Shown: piece by piece, positions 17,601-26,260 of the stretch
How positions within the stretch are numbered: the first letter of the stretch is position 1
Layout: each line of letters starts with the position of its first letter
Assembly: GCA_963843755.1 (NCBI GenBank)
Contig: CAWJLS010000007.1
Location: 1-64,000, forward strand
Source: CAWJLS01 sp963843755
GTDB lineage: Bacteria; Acidobacteriota; Thermoanaerobaculia; Multivoradales; DATKCC01
Length of the DNA stretch: 64,000 nt
Reading direction: 5' to 3'
Translations under genes and position numbers: made by a program
Notes under the pieces: model-generated
Databases searched by the model: none
What the model saw: the letters and a program-made list of their open reading frames with translations, nothing else
What the model was told of the DNA's origin: nothing

Positions 17601-19648
17601 CGATGGGGCTCCTTGGGGGTGGTGTCCCCGGATGGGGAGAGTGGGGCGGTCTCGGAAGCCGGCGCGGTCGCGCGGGGCCCTCCGGGCACGAACGGTTCGA
17701 GGCGCGGGTTTCCCTCGACCGCCCGGAGGATCCGGTCGGTTCCCACGGTCTCGAACACCTGGCGCCGGCCCGACGGCCAGACGATCTCCAGGCTGCCGAT
17801 CGCGGTCTCGTCGCCGAGGCCGAAATGGATGCGCCGGGTGCTCTGGGAGGCGAAGCCGTTGCCGCCGTTGACGAACCGGGTCTGGAGCGCGGGGGCCTGG
17901 GCCGGACGTCCGGCGGGGGCGGTGCCGGCGTGCAGCGTCACCCGGGCGCCGATCGCCCGGCGGTTGGCGCCGGCGCCTTCGAGCACCAGCTCCAGCCAGT
18001 GGGCGCCGGTCGGCAGGACGTTGCGGTAGAGGTCGGGCTTGGCGCCGGCGTTGGTGACGAACAGGTCCATCCGGCCGTCGTTGTCGAAATCGGCCACGGC
18101 GATGCCGCGGGCGTCGGCGATCGAGTCGAGGCCGTGGCGCCTGGCGTCGTCGCGGAAGAGGGTTCCGCCCTGGTTGTGGAACAGGACGTTGCGCTCGTAG
18201 CCGGAGAGGGTCTTGTCCCCCATCGGCGGCCAGTTGCGGGCGTCGGCCAGGTCGGCCTTCGGGTCGACGATGAGCTGGAAGATGTCGAGCACGTAGTTGT
18301 CCGGCCCGCCGGAGACCCAGCCGTTGGCGACGTAGAGGTCGAGCCAGCCGTCGTTGTCGTAGTCGAAAAACTTGCCCGCCCAACCCCAGCCGGTGTCGTA
18401 GGTGCCGGTCTCCTGCGCCACGTCGGTGAACGACAGGTCGCCGTCGTTGTGCCAGAGGAAGTTCCCCTCGCGCATGTACTCGTCGGTGATGTTGGTGACG
18501 AACAGGTCGAACAGGCCGTCGTTGTCGAAGTCGGCCCAGTCGGCGTTCATCCCCTTCTTGGTGTCGATCCCCATGGTCGTCTTCGTCACGTCGGTGAACG
18601 TGGTCCCCTGGGGCGAGGGGCCGTTGTTGACGAAGAAGCGGTCGGTGCCGAAATCGGACGCCACGAACAGATCCTGGTCGCCGTCGAGATCGGCGTCCAC
18701 ATGGCCCAGGTCGAGGCTCCATCCGGTGTGACCGCCGAGGCCGGCGGCGTCGGTGACGTCGGTGAAATGGGGCACCGCGGGCTGATCAGACCCCGCCGGC
18801 ACGCCATCGTTGCGGTAGAGGGTCACGCCGCCGCCGTTGTCCGCCGTCTCGAAGCTCTCGGGAAAGAAGCGCGGCGTGTCCGGGTCGAACAGGTCGACCG
18901 GCTGGAAGTAGTTGCCCAGGACCAGGTCGAGGTCGCCGTCGCCGTCGTAGTCGAAGGCGATCGCCACGATCGAGTTGAGGCGCCGCGTCAGGCCGGCCCT
19001 GGCGGTGATGTCCTCGAAGGTGCCGTCGCCCCGGTTGCGGTAGAGGAGGCTCTGGCCGAACCGGACGACGAAGAGATCCTCCAGCCCGTCGCCGTTGCAG
19101 TCGAACCAGAGGGCGTCAGCGGTCGCGTCCTCGGCGTCGTTGCCCTGGGCCACGCCCGCCTTCTCGCCCACCTCGGTGAAGGTGAAGTCGCCGTCGTTGT
19201 GGTAGAGCAGGTTGGCGCCGTCCTCCGAGGAGTCGGTGACGAACAGGTCGTCGAAGCCGTCGCCGTCGTAGTCGGCCACCGCGACCGCGGCGCCGAGGGC
19301 GGTGTAGCCCTCCATGATTCGGGCGTACGGGTTGTGGAAGCGGCGGTTGTGGTGGGGACGGTCGACGCCGGCGGCGGCGGCGCGGTTCTCGAACCAGGGG
19401 GCCGGCTTTGCGGTCGAGGCGGCGGCCGAGGCGGGGGTCGACACGGGGGCGGCGGCGGCGGCCGGCGTGGCGCTCGGCGCGGCGGCGGGCTCGGCGGCCC
19501 CGAGCGGCGGCCCCGGCAGCGCCGCGAACACGATCCCCACGATCCAGAGGGTGAGCCCGGCCAACCCGGTCAGCAGGGCAGCAAGGGCGGGTCGGGCCCC
19601 CAGAGCGAGCCGGGCCCCGTACGCAGGCCGGACCCCCGTCCGACGCAT
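17597..19648 (-). CDS. CRTAC1-type FG-GAP/VCBS repeat protein with UnbV domain (copy 3)
   Basis: The protein has about 683 residues from the ATG at 19648. A long basic N-terminus and hydrophobic segment (ALLTGLAGLTLWIVGIVFAAL) form the signal or anchor, followed by an alanine-rich linker. The mature part starts FENRAAAAGVDRPHHNRRFHN and carries about seven Ca-binding loops (DYDGDGFDDLFV, DCNGDGLEDLFV, DYDGDGDLDLVL, DFDNDGLFDLFV, DYDNDGWLDLYV, DFDNDGRMDLFV). The UnbV domain ends SLEIVWPSGRRQVFE. It heads the coupled operon that runs left to 9009. No strong ribosome site precedes the ATG, and a short open frame lies just upstream. Confidence 0.84.
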   Translation of the reverse strand: MRRTGVRPAYGARLALGARPALAALLTGLAGLTLWIVGIVFAALPGPPLGAAEPAAAPSATPAAAAAPVSTPASAAASTAKPAPWFENRAAAAGVDRPHHNRRFHNPYARIMEGYTALGAAVAVADYDGDGFDDLFVTDSSEDGANLLYHNDGDFTFTEVGEKAGVAQGNDAEDATADALWFDCNGDGLEDLFVVRFGQSLLYRNRGDGTFEDITARAGLTRRLNSIVAIAFDYDGDGDLDLVLGNYFQPVDLFDPDTPRFFPESFETADNGGGVTLYRNDGVPAGSDQPAVPHFTDVTDAAGLGGHTGWSLDLGHVDADLDGDQDLFVASDFGTDRFFVNNGPSPQGTTFTDVTKTTMGIDTKKGMNADWADFDNDGLFDLFVTNITDEYMREGNFLWHNDGDLSFTDVAQETGTYDTGWGWAGKFFDYDNDGWLDLYVANGWVSGGPDNYVLDIFQLIVDPKADLADARNWPPMGDKTLSGYERNVLFHNQGGTLFRDDARRHGLDSIADARGIAVADFDNDGRMDLFVTNAGAKPDLYRNVLPTGAHWLELVLEGAGANRRAIGARVTLHAGTAPAGRPAQAPALQTRFVNGGNGFASQSTRRIHFGLGDETAIGSLEIVWPSGRRQVFETVGTDRILRAVEGNPRLEPFVPGGPRATAPASETAPLSPSGDTTPKEPHR

Positions 19649-19690
19649 CGTCCGGGCCGTTGCCGCGCGGCCAGACCGCAGGAGGGGGCT

Positions 19691-19861
19691 CAACGCTCCC
19701 GTCCCTCCGGCGCGCCGGCCTCGGAAGGGTCCTGGAGGAAGATCTCGCGAGAGAGCGGCATGGCGGTGGTCCGGACGCCATAGCGGATGGTCCGAACCAG
19801 CGAACGGTACACCGTCGACGGCTCGAGCGCCCAGACGCGGCCGGACCGGACTCTCACCACC
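19691..19861 (-). CDS. Possible small gene or gene remnant upstream of the CRTAC1 operon
   Basis: An open frame of 86 codons (19947 down to a TGA at 19691-19693) has protein-like composition: SWSLVVRVRSGRVWALEPS, then VYRSLVRTIRYGVRTTAMPL. Only GTG starts are available (19861 or 19858), giving 55-56 residues, and the similar-looking sequence continues upstream of them. It may be a small protein, a gene using a rare start, or the tail of a decayed gene. I recognise no family. The stretch 19649-19987 holds nothing else. Confidence 0.3.
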
Positions 19862-19987
19862 AGCGACCAGCTCGCCCGCTCCGCCCGGGCGAAGCGGGCG
19901 ATCGGTCCGGAGTCCAGGCGCAGTCTGGGCGCTCCGGCGCTGGAGTGTCAAGGGCGCCGGGCCCGCCTCCTGCTACTGTCGGCGCTC

Positions 19988-20998
19988 ATGGAAGCCACCG
20001 CCCTCCGTTACGCCGCCGCGGCCTGCCAGGTCGATTTTCCCAACCCCGCGGATCGCTCGGGAGTCGCCGCCCACGTCGACCGTATGCTCCACATGATCGA
20101 CAGCGCGGTGGCCGGCTACGCACCCTTCCTGCCGGTCAAGCTGGTGGTCTTTCCCGAGTTCGCCCACGCGGCGCCGGTCTACCCGACGGTTCACGAGCTG
20201 CACGAGAAGCTGGCCGTGACGATTCCCAACGAGCACACCGAGCGCTACGTCGCCAAGGCCCGGGAGCACGGGATCTACATCCAGACCGGCACCTTCCTCG
20301 AGCGGCTGGAAGACGAGAGCCGGTGGGGCGAGGTGGTGTTCAACACGACCTGCCTGATCGGGCCCGGCGGCATCCTGGCCAAGTACCGCAAGGTCTACCC
20401 CTGGCTCCCCTGGGAGGTCCACGCCAGCCCCCACGACCTGCCCGGCTACGACGACGAGATCTACCCGGTCACCGACACGCCGATCGGCAAGCTCGGCGCG
20501 GCGATCTGCTACGACTGGCTGTTCCCGGAGACCCTGCGCCAGCTCACCGCCAACGGCGCCGAGGTGCTGATCCGGGTCTCCGCCTACATGGACCCCTGGG
20601 GGGCGACCCGGCCCATGGACTGGTGGACCGTGGTCAACCGCTGCCGGGCGCTCGAGAACGTCGCCTACGTGGTGGCGTCGAACCAGGCGGCGAGCCTGGC
20701 CCACTACCCGCCGTTCTCCTGGCCGGGCGGCAGCATGGTGGTCGATTTCGACGGCCGCATCCTGGCCCAGGCCGACCCGGGTCCGGGGGAGAAGATCGTC
20801 TTCGCCCCGGTCGACGTCGGCGCGCTCCGCCACGAACGGGCCAGCCGCCGCGGGCACCAGAACCTGGCCCACCTGCGCACCGAGACCCTGCCGATGTACC
20901 GCCGGCCGATGTTCCCGGCGGAGCGGGGCGCCGGGAGCCTGAGCGTCGAAGGCAACGACGCGCTGACCGAGACGGTGAAGAAGGAGCTCGGCTACTGA
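19988..20998 (+). CDS. Nitrilase-superfamily carbon-nitrogen hydrolase
   Basis: These cytoplasmic enzymes hydrolyse nitriles or amides using a Glu-Lys-Cys triad. All three are visible in this 336-residue protein: Glu57 (VVFPEF), Lys135 (KYRKVYP) and Cys174 (AICYDWLFPE). The extended C-terminal region RPMDWWTVVNRCRALENVAYVVASNQAA resembles amidases and N-carbamoyl hydrolases, but the substrate cannot be fixed. The start is the ATG at 19988. No Shine-Dalgarno precedes it, and a -10-like TACTGT ends nine bases before, so the transcript may be leaderless. The HMG-CoA reductase gene follows 116 bases later on the same strand. Confidence 0.87.
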   Translation: MEATALRYAAAACQVDFPNPADRSGVAAHVDRMLHMIDSAVAGYAPFLPVKLVVFPEFAHAAPVYPTVHELHEKLAVTIPNEHTERYVAKAREHGIYIQTGTFLERLEDESRWGEVVFNTTCLIGPGGILAKYRKVYPWLPWEVHASPHDLPGYDDEIYPVTDTPIGKLGAAICYDWLFPETLRQLTANGAEVLIRVSAYMDPWGATRPMDWWTVVNRCRALENVAYVVASNQAASLAHYPPFSWPGGSMVVDFDGRILAQADPGPGEKIVFAPVDVGALRHERASRRGHQNLAHLRTETLPMYRRPMFPAERGAGSLSVEGNDALTETVKKELGY

Positions 20999-21114
20999 GA
21001 CGCCGGCCGGCCTCCGCTCACGAGGCGGGACGGCGCGGCCCTCGCATCACCGGACGTATCGACCGGCTAGAATAAGTCGAGACCTTCTTGAGAGCAGCCG
21101 ATCAGGACCGACCG

Positions 21115-22368
21115 ATGGCGCGACACATCACGCAGAACCCGCCGGCCGACGACGGGTCGGGGCTCGTCCCCCGGCTCGCCGGCCAGGGCTACTCCCGGGA
21201 GCAGGTCGCCGAGCGGCGCGCCTGGGTGGAGGCCGTGACCGGTGCGTCGCTCGAGCAGGTGGGCTCGTACTCGATCTCGAGCGAGGCCATGCGCGGCAAC
21301 GTCGAGAACCCGGTCGGCGCCTGCCAGGTGCCGCTCGGCGTGGCCGGCCCGCTGGCGGTCCAGGGGGAGCACGCCCGCGGCCGGTTCTACATCCCCCTGG
21401 CGACCACCGAGGGTGCCCTGGTGCGCTCCTACGAGCGCGGCATGGCCGCCATCACCCGGGCCGGCGGCGCCACGGCGAGGGTCTCCCTCGACCGCAACCG
21501 CGTCTGCCCGATCGTCTGCTTCCCGGACGTGGACGCGGCCCACGGCGCGGCGGTCGAGATCGCGGCGCGCCTCGACGAGCTCCGGGAGGTGGCCGGGGCG
21601 ACCACGCGCCACGGCCGCCTGGTCGACGTCGAGTGCCGGCCGGCCGGCCGCGACCTGATCGTCACCCTGTCGTTCGCCACCGGCGACGCCCACGGCATGA
21701 ACATGATCGCGGCCGCCGGCGAGGCGGTCTGCCGCTGGATCGTCGAGCACACCTCGGCCGAGCGCTTCCTGCTGTTCAGCGGCGCCATGTCCGAGAAGCG
21801 GGCGAGCGGCTCGCTCCTGGCCGGCGGCAAGGGCAAGCGCGCCACGGCCGGGGCGCTGGTCCCGCGGCGGGCGGTGCGCTCCGTGCTCCGGTCGACGCCG
21901 GAGCGGATCGTCGACCTGTGGGAGCACACGGTGGTCGGCCACCTCCAGGCCGGCACCCTCGGCTACAACGGCCACCTCGCCAACGGCTTGACCGCGCTGT
22001 TCATCGCCTGCGGCCAGGACGTGGCCAACGTCGCCAACGCCGCGGTCGGGATCACCCGTTTCGAGCGCACGGAAGGAGGCGACCTGTACGCCTCGGTGAC
22101 CCTGCCGTCGCTGACCGTGGCGACCGTCGGCGGCGGCACCGGGCTCGGCACGGCGCCCGAATGCCTCGCCATGCTCGGCTGTGCCGGCGACGGCAAGGCC
22201 CGCAAGCTGGCCGAGATCGTCGCCGCCACGCTGCTGGCCGGCGAGCTGTCGATGGCCGCCGCCCTGGCCGAAGGGCAGCTCGTGGCCGCCCACGAAAGCT
22301 ACGGCCGCAACCGGCCGGAGGAGCCCCGGCCGGGCGCGAGCGACCCGGACAGCGGAGCGGCCGGTTGA
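21115..22368 (+). CDS. Hydroxymethylglutaryl-CoA reductase
   Basis: HMG-CoA reductase makes mevalonate from HMG-CoA, the committed step of the mevalonate route to isoprenoids. The 417-residue protein aligns with class I enzymes. The catalytic residues appear in order: Glu99 in TTEGALVRSYERG, Lys in SGAMSEKRASG, Asp in CGQDVANVAN and His in QLVAAHESYG. The cofactor motif reads GDAHGMNM instead of the usual GDAMGMNM. VGGGTGLGTAPECLAMLGC is also typical. There are no membrane segments, so it is the soluble bacterial form. The ATG at 21115 has AGGA eight bases upstream. Its stop overlaps the start of a CrtI-like gene (TTGA), tying it to isoprenoid or lipid work. Confidence 0.93.
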   Translation: MARHITQNPPADDGSGLVPRLAGQGYSREQVAERRAWVEAVTGASLEQVGSYSISSEAMRGNVENPVGACQVPLGVAGPLAVQGEHARGRFYIPLATTEGALVRSYERGMAAITRAGGATARVSLDRNRVCPIVCFPDVDAAHGAAVEIAARLDELREVAGATTRHGRLVDVECRPAGRDLIVTLSFATGDAHGMNMIAAAGEAVCRWIVEHTSAERFLLFSGAMSEKRASGSLLAGGKGKRATAGALVPRRAVRSVLRSTPERIVDLWEHTVVGHLQAGTLGYNGHLANGLTALFIACGQDVANVANAAVGITRFERTEGGDLYASVTLPSLTVATVGGGTGLGTAPECLAMLGCAGDGKARKLAEIVAATLLAGELSMAAALAEGQLVAAHESYGRNRPEEPRPGASDPDSGAAG

Positions 22369-23918
22369 AGCGACCGTTCCGCGGCCTGCGCGAGACCGGG
22401 CCCCGACCGTCCTACGACGCCGTCGTCATCGGCTCCGGCGTCGGCGGCCTGGTGGCCGGCAACCTGCTCGCCCGCGAAGGGCTCTCGGTCTTGCTGGTGG
22501 AGCAGCACTACATGGCCGGCGGCTTCTGCTCGACCTTCCGCCGGGCCGGCTACACCTTCGACGCCGCCACCCACTTCTACCCCCTCCTGGGCAACCCCGA
22601 CACCCTCACCGGGCGGCTGCTCGGCGACCTCGGGGTCGAGACCGGCTGGGTCAAGATGGACCCGGTCGACACCTTTCACCTGCCGGACGGCTCCCGGTTC
22701 GTGGTGCCGGCGGACTACGACGCCTACCGCCGGCGCCTGGCGGCCGAGTTCCCGGACGAGGCGCAGGCTCTCGACGCGTTCTTCGTCGAGGTGCGCGATG
22801 CCTATCTCCTGGGGCTCCTGGCCTACTTCCGCGGCCGTTCGACGCCGCGGCTCGAGCGCTACCGCGACCTGACCGTCCGCCAGGTGCTCGACCGCTACTT
22901 CGAGAACGAGCGCCTGAAGCTGGTGCTGACCGCCGACTGCCCCCACTGGGGCTCGCCGCCGGACCGGACGTCGTTCGTCTTCGACTCCATGCTCCGGCTG
23001 AGCTACTTCCTCGGCAACTACTACCCCGAAGGGGGCTCCCAGGCGTTCGCCGACGAGCTGGCGCTGCGCTTCGAGCAGCGCGGCGGCCACATCCTCATGT
23101 CGACCCGAGTGGAGCGCATCGTCGTCGAGGACGGAGCCGCACGCGGGGTCGAGCTCGAGACCGTGCGCGGCGCCCTCACCGGCCGCTGGAGCGTGCGGAC
23201 CGGCGCGGTGATCTCGAACGCCGACCTGCTCCAGACCTACGAGCGGCTGCTCGCGCCGGGGGTGGTGGGCGACGAGGCGCTGTCCCGGGCGCTGGCAGAG
23301 GTCCGTCGCCTGCGGCCGACCTTTCCCTGCTTCCTCACCCACATCGGCCTGCGCGACGTGCCGTCCGAGGTGCTGGCGGAGGCCCAGGGCTACTACTGGA
23401 AGCACTGGGACCCGGAGCGGGTCGGCCGCGACGGGCTGATCTGCAAGGTCTTCGCGCCGACCCTCTACGAGCCGGGGCTGGCGCCGGACGGCGGTCAGAT
23501 CGTCATCCTGCAGAAGGTCCAGGAGCTCGACTACGGCGCGATCACCGACTGGGAGGCGCACAAACGGGAGGTCGAGACGTTCGTGCTCGACCATTTCGAG
23601 CGGGTGATCCCCGGGGTCTCGGACAAGATCGTGGTCAAGCTCTCCGCCTCCGCCCGGACCTCGGAGCGCTTCACCCTCAACACCGCCGGCGCCATGCTCG
23701 GCTGGGAGATGTCGCCCGACCAGCTCGGCGACGGACGCCCCGCCGTCCGCACCCCGGTGGACGACCTCTACCTGGCCGGCCACTGGACCCGCCCCGGCGG
23801 TGGCATCACGCCGGTGATCGTCTCCGCCCTGCGAGCCGCCGAGGCGCTGTTGGGAGCCCGGGTGGGCCTGGACACGGCGGCGCCGCGCGAGCTCGGCGCC
23901 GCGTCGGGGGCCGGATGA
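22365..23918 (+). CDS. CrtI/RetSat-like FAD-dependent oxidoreductase
   Basis: This 517-residue flavoprotein starts at the TTG in the TTGA overlap with the HMG-CoA reductase stop. The FAD-binding motif is VVIGSGVGGLVAGNLLAREG, followed by VEQHYMAGGFCSTFRRAGYTFD, and the C-terminus has the carotenoid-desaturase signature DDLYLAGHWTRPGGGITPVIVSA. The family includes phytoene desaturases, carotene isomerases and retinol saturases, which act on polyisoprenoids at the membrane. With HMG-CoA reductase before it and an acyltransferase after it, a role in making or modifying an isoprenoid lipid is likely (inference). No phytoene synthase is in the window. Confidence 0.85.
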   Translation: MKRPFRGLRETGPRPSYDAVVIGSGVGGLVAGNLLAREGLSVLLVEQHYMAGGFCSTFRRAGYTFDAATHFYPLLGNPDTLTGRLLGDLGVETGWVKMDPVDTFHLPDGSRFVVPADYDAYRRRLAAEFPDEAQALDAFFVEVRDAYLLGLLAYFRGRSTPRLERYRDLTVRQVLDRYFENERLKLVLTADCPHWGSPPDRTSFVFDSMLRLSYFLGNYYPEGGSQAFADELALRFEQRGGHILMSTRVERIVVEDGAARGVELETVRGALTGRWSVRTGAVISNADLLQTYERLLAPGVVGDEALSRALAEVRRLRPTFPCFLTHIGLRDVPSEVLAEAQGYYWKHWDPERVGRDGLICKVFAPTLYEPGLAPDGGQIVILQKVQELDYGAITDWEAHKREVETFVLDHFERVIPGVSDKIVVKLSASARTSERFTLNTAGAMLGWEMSPDQLGDGRPAVRTPVDDLYLAGHWTRPGGGITPVIVSALRAAEALLGARVGLDTAAPRELGAASGAG

Positions 23919-26059
23919 GCGACGGCCCGGCGCCGGAGCCGATGGGGAAGAGGGCGGCGCGGGTGGGGAGAGCGGCGGCGGCGAGCCGCCCGCGGACTGG
24001 CGGGGGGCCGGGCGAGCACGCTCCGGGGCGGCGGGAGGGCGCCCTGCTGGTGGCCGGTTGCCGGCGGCGGGGAGCGGCCCGCGACCGGGAGGTCGAGGCC
24101 CTGTTCGAGGCGCTCGAACGCGGCGGCGCCCGGACCGGTAGGGTGAGAGCCGGCGCGGTGGCGGCCGAGGTCGAGGTCGAGGTCGAGGCGGAGGCCGACG
24201 CGGTCGAAACCGGAGGGACGCGGCTGGGCACTGAGCCGGGAGGGGAGGGCGCCTGGCGGCTGGCCGACGGCCGGCCATCGGACGAGGCGCTCGCCGGCGC
24301 GGCGGCCCTGGTCTACGACGCCGGCTCCCGCCCGCGCGATCCACGGGTCGCCGTCGACCTGGACGACGCCCGGACGGTGCTCGAGGCGGCGCTCCGGGCC
24401 GGCGTCCCGCGGATCGTCGTCCTGTCGAGCACCGAGGTGCATCCGCCGAGCCACCGTCACCCCGGGCTCCTGTCCGAGGACCGGTTCCAGCCGAACCCGG
24501 TGGCCCATCCGTGGAGCCGTTCCTGGATCGCCCTCGAAGAGCTGGCGGCGCGTATCGGAGGCGACGGGGAGGCCCGAGAGGGTGGGGAGGTCGCGACCGT
24601 CCGAGATGCCGAAGGGGCGGATGCGGCGGGCGGGCTCGACGGGAACGGGCCGGCCTCGGGAGCCGCCGTCGTCGTCCTCCGGGCCGCTCCGCGGGCGGTC
24701 CGCGGCGGGCGCGGGTTCTTCAGCCGGCTCCTGACGCCGCCGTTCGCCTTCACCGTCCCCGGGTTCGATCCGTCGATCCAGCTCCTCGACCCCGGCGACC
24801 TGGCGCGGGCGATCGAGCGCGCCCTGGCGGCAAAGACAGTGGGCGCCGGCGCCTACAACATCGTCCCCCGCCGGCCGGCGCCGGTGCACCGGGCGATCCG
24901 CCTGGCCGGCGGCCATCGTCTCCCCGTGCCGCTGTGGCTCCAGCGGCTGGTCCGCCGCCTGCTCGGACCGACCGGCCGTGCCCATGCCCCGGGGCGTCCC
25001 GACTTCCTGCGCTACCCGTGGACCGCGAGCGGCGAGCGGGCGGCGCGGGAGCTGGGGTTCGTCGCCCGGCGGTCGACCGCGGAGGTGGCGGCCGGACTGG
25101 CGGCCGGACCGGGGATCGGACTGGGGATCGGCCTGGAGATCGGGGCGGCGGCCGAGCCGGTGGCCCGCCCCGGCGTCCGGGAGCGCCCGAGCGACCGCGA
25201 CGGCGGCGACCCGGGCGACCCCTGGGAGTGGGGTCGCGGCGGGCTCGACCCGTTCGGCATGGACCGGGCCTACGTCGCCCGCTACGGCCGGACCCTCTTC
25301 CGTTTCCTGCACGACGCCTACTGGCGGATCGAGGCGCGCGGGCTGGAGCACGTGCCGCGCTCCGGCCGCGGCGTGCTCACCGGCGTCCACCGGGGGTTCA
25401 TGCCCTACGACGGCGCCATGGCGCTCCACCTGCTGGTGCGCGAGACCGGGCGCTACCCCCGCTTCCTGCTCCACCCGACCCTGACCAAGTTCCCGTTCCT
25501 GGCCAACTTCATGACCAAGCTGGGCGGTGTCATGGCGTGCCGGGAGAACGCCGACTGGGTGCTCGAGCGCGACGGCCTGGTGGGGATCTTCCCGGAGGGG
25601 ATCGACGGCGCCTTCACCCCGTACCGCAGGGCCTACCGGCTGGGCCGGTTCGGGCGGGACGAGTACGTGCGCATGGCGCTGCGCAACCGCGCGCCGATCA
25701 TCCCGTTCGTCACCGTCGGCAGCGCCGAGATCTACCCGATCCTCGGGCGGATCGACTGGCCCTGGTTCCAGCGCCTCACCGAGTGGCCCTACCTGCCGAT
25801 CACGCCGACCTTCCCCCTGCTGCCGGTGCCGCTGCCGTCCAAATGGCATACCCGGGTGCTCGCGCCGCTCCACGTCGAGCGGGAGCATGGCCCCGAGGAC
25901 GCCGAGGACCCCGAGGTCGTGCGCGCGCTCAGCACCGAGGTGCGGCGGCGGATGGAGGCGGCGCTCGGCGAGATGCTGGCGCGCCGCCGGTCGATCTTCT
26001 TCGGGTCGGTGTTCGACGACGAGGCCGAAGACGGAGCCGGGGGCGTCCCCTCGGCCTGA
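23915..26059 (+). CDS. Fusion of an SDR/epimerase-like domain and a PlsC-type acyltransferase
   Basis: The 714-residue protein starts at the ATG in the ATGA overlap with the CrtI-like gene. Residues about 40-390 look like an extended short-chain dehydrogenase: IVVLSSTEVHPPS, SIQLLDPGDLARAIERAL and GAYNIVPRRP. However, its glycine-rich motif (LLVAGCRRRG) and the Y-x-x-x-K are degraded, so it may be non-catalytic. Residues about 455-690 form a glycerol-phosphate-type acyltransferase with GVHRGFMPYDGAM (His ... Asp) and IFPEGIDGAF. Low-complexity linkers (repeated Glu-Val; Gly-Ile-Gly-Leu) sit between. It probably transfers an acyl chain to a lipid made with the two genes before it; the acceptor is unknown. 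Confidence 0.85.
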   Translation: MSDGPAPEPMGKRAARVGRAAAASRPRTGGGPGEHAPGRREGALLVAGCRRRGAARDREVEALFEALERGGARTGRVRAGAVAAEVEVEVEAEADAVETGGTRLGTEPGGEGAWRLADGRPSDEALAGAAALVYDAGSRPRDPRVAVDLDDARTVLEAALRAGVPRIVVLSSTEVHPPSHRHPGLLSEDRFQPNPVAHPWSRSWIALEELAARIGGDGEAREGGEVATVRDAEGADAAGGLDGNGPASGAAVVVLRAAPRAVRGGRGFFSRLLTPPFAFTVPGFDPSIQLLDPGDLARAIERALAAKTVGAGAYNIVPRRPAPVHRAIRLAGGHRLPVPLWLQRLVRRLLGPTGRAHAPGRPDFLRYPWTASGERAARELGFVARRSTAEVAAGLAAGPGIGLGIGLEIGAAAEPVARPGVRERPSDRDGGDPGDPWEWGRGGLDPFGMDRAYVARYGRTLFRFLHDAYWRIEARGLEHVPRSGRGVLTGVHRGFMPYDGAMALHLLVRETGRYPRFLLHPTLTKFPFLANFMTKLGGVMACRENADWVLERDGLVGIFPEGIDGAFTPYRRAYRLGRFGRDEYVRMALRNRAPIIPFVTVGSAEIYPILGRIDWPWFQRLTEWPYLPITPTFPLLPVPLPSKWHTRVLAPLHVEREHGPEDAEDPEVVRALSTEVRRRMEAALGEMLARRRSIFFGSVFDDEAEDGAGGVPSA

Positions 26060-26103
26060 CCGGGAGGCGGCTGACCCGGCGGCAGGCTCTGGCCGGAGAA
26101 TCT

Positions 26104-26132
26104 TTGGCCGCCCCGGCCGGTTGTCGTACGAT
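26104..26132 (+). promoter_or_regulatory. Sigma-70-like promoter of lipA
   Basis: TTGGCC (26104-26109) and TACGAT (26127-26132) are separated by exactly 17 bases and lie about 128 bases before the lipA start. This suggests lipA is transcribed separately from the upstream fusion gene. Confidence 0.45.
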
Positions 26133-26260
26133 GAGCCGAGGCCGGGCACCGCGCCCGCTGGCAGCACCCCGGGCCGCCGCGCCCAATCGCGCCCGACCGC
26201 TTGCCCGATCGCTCGCCGCGCCCGCCCGAACTCTCCGCGAACCCTCCGGGAGCCCTCACC

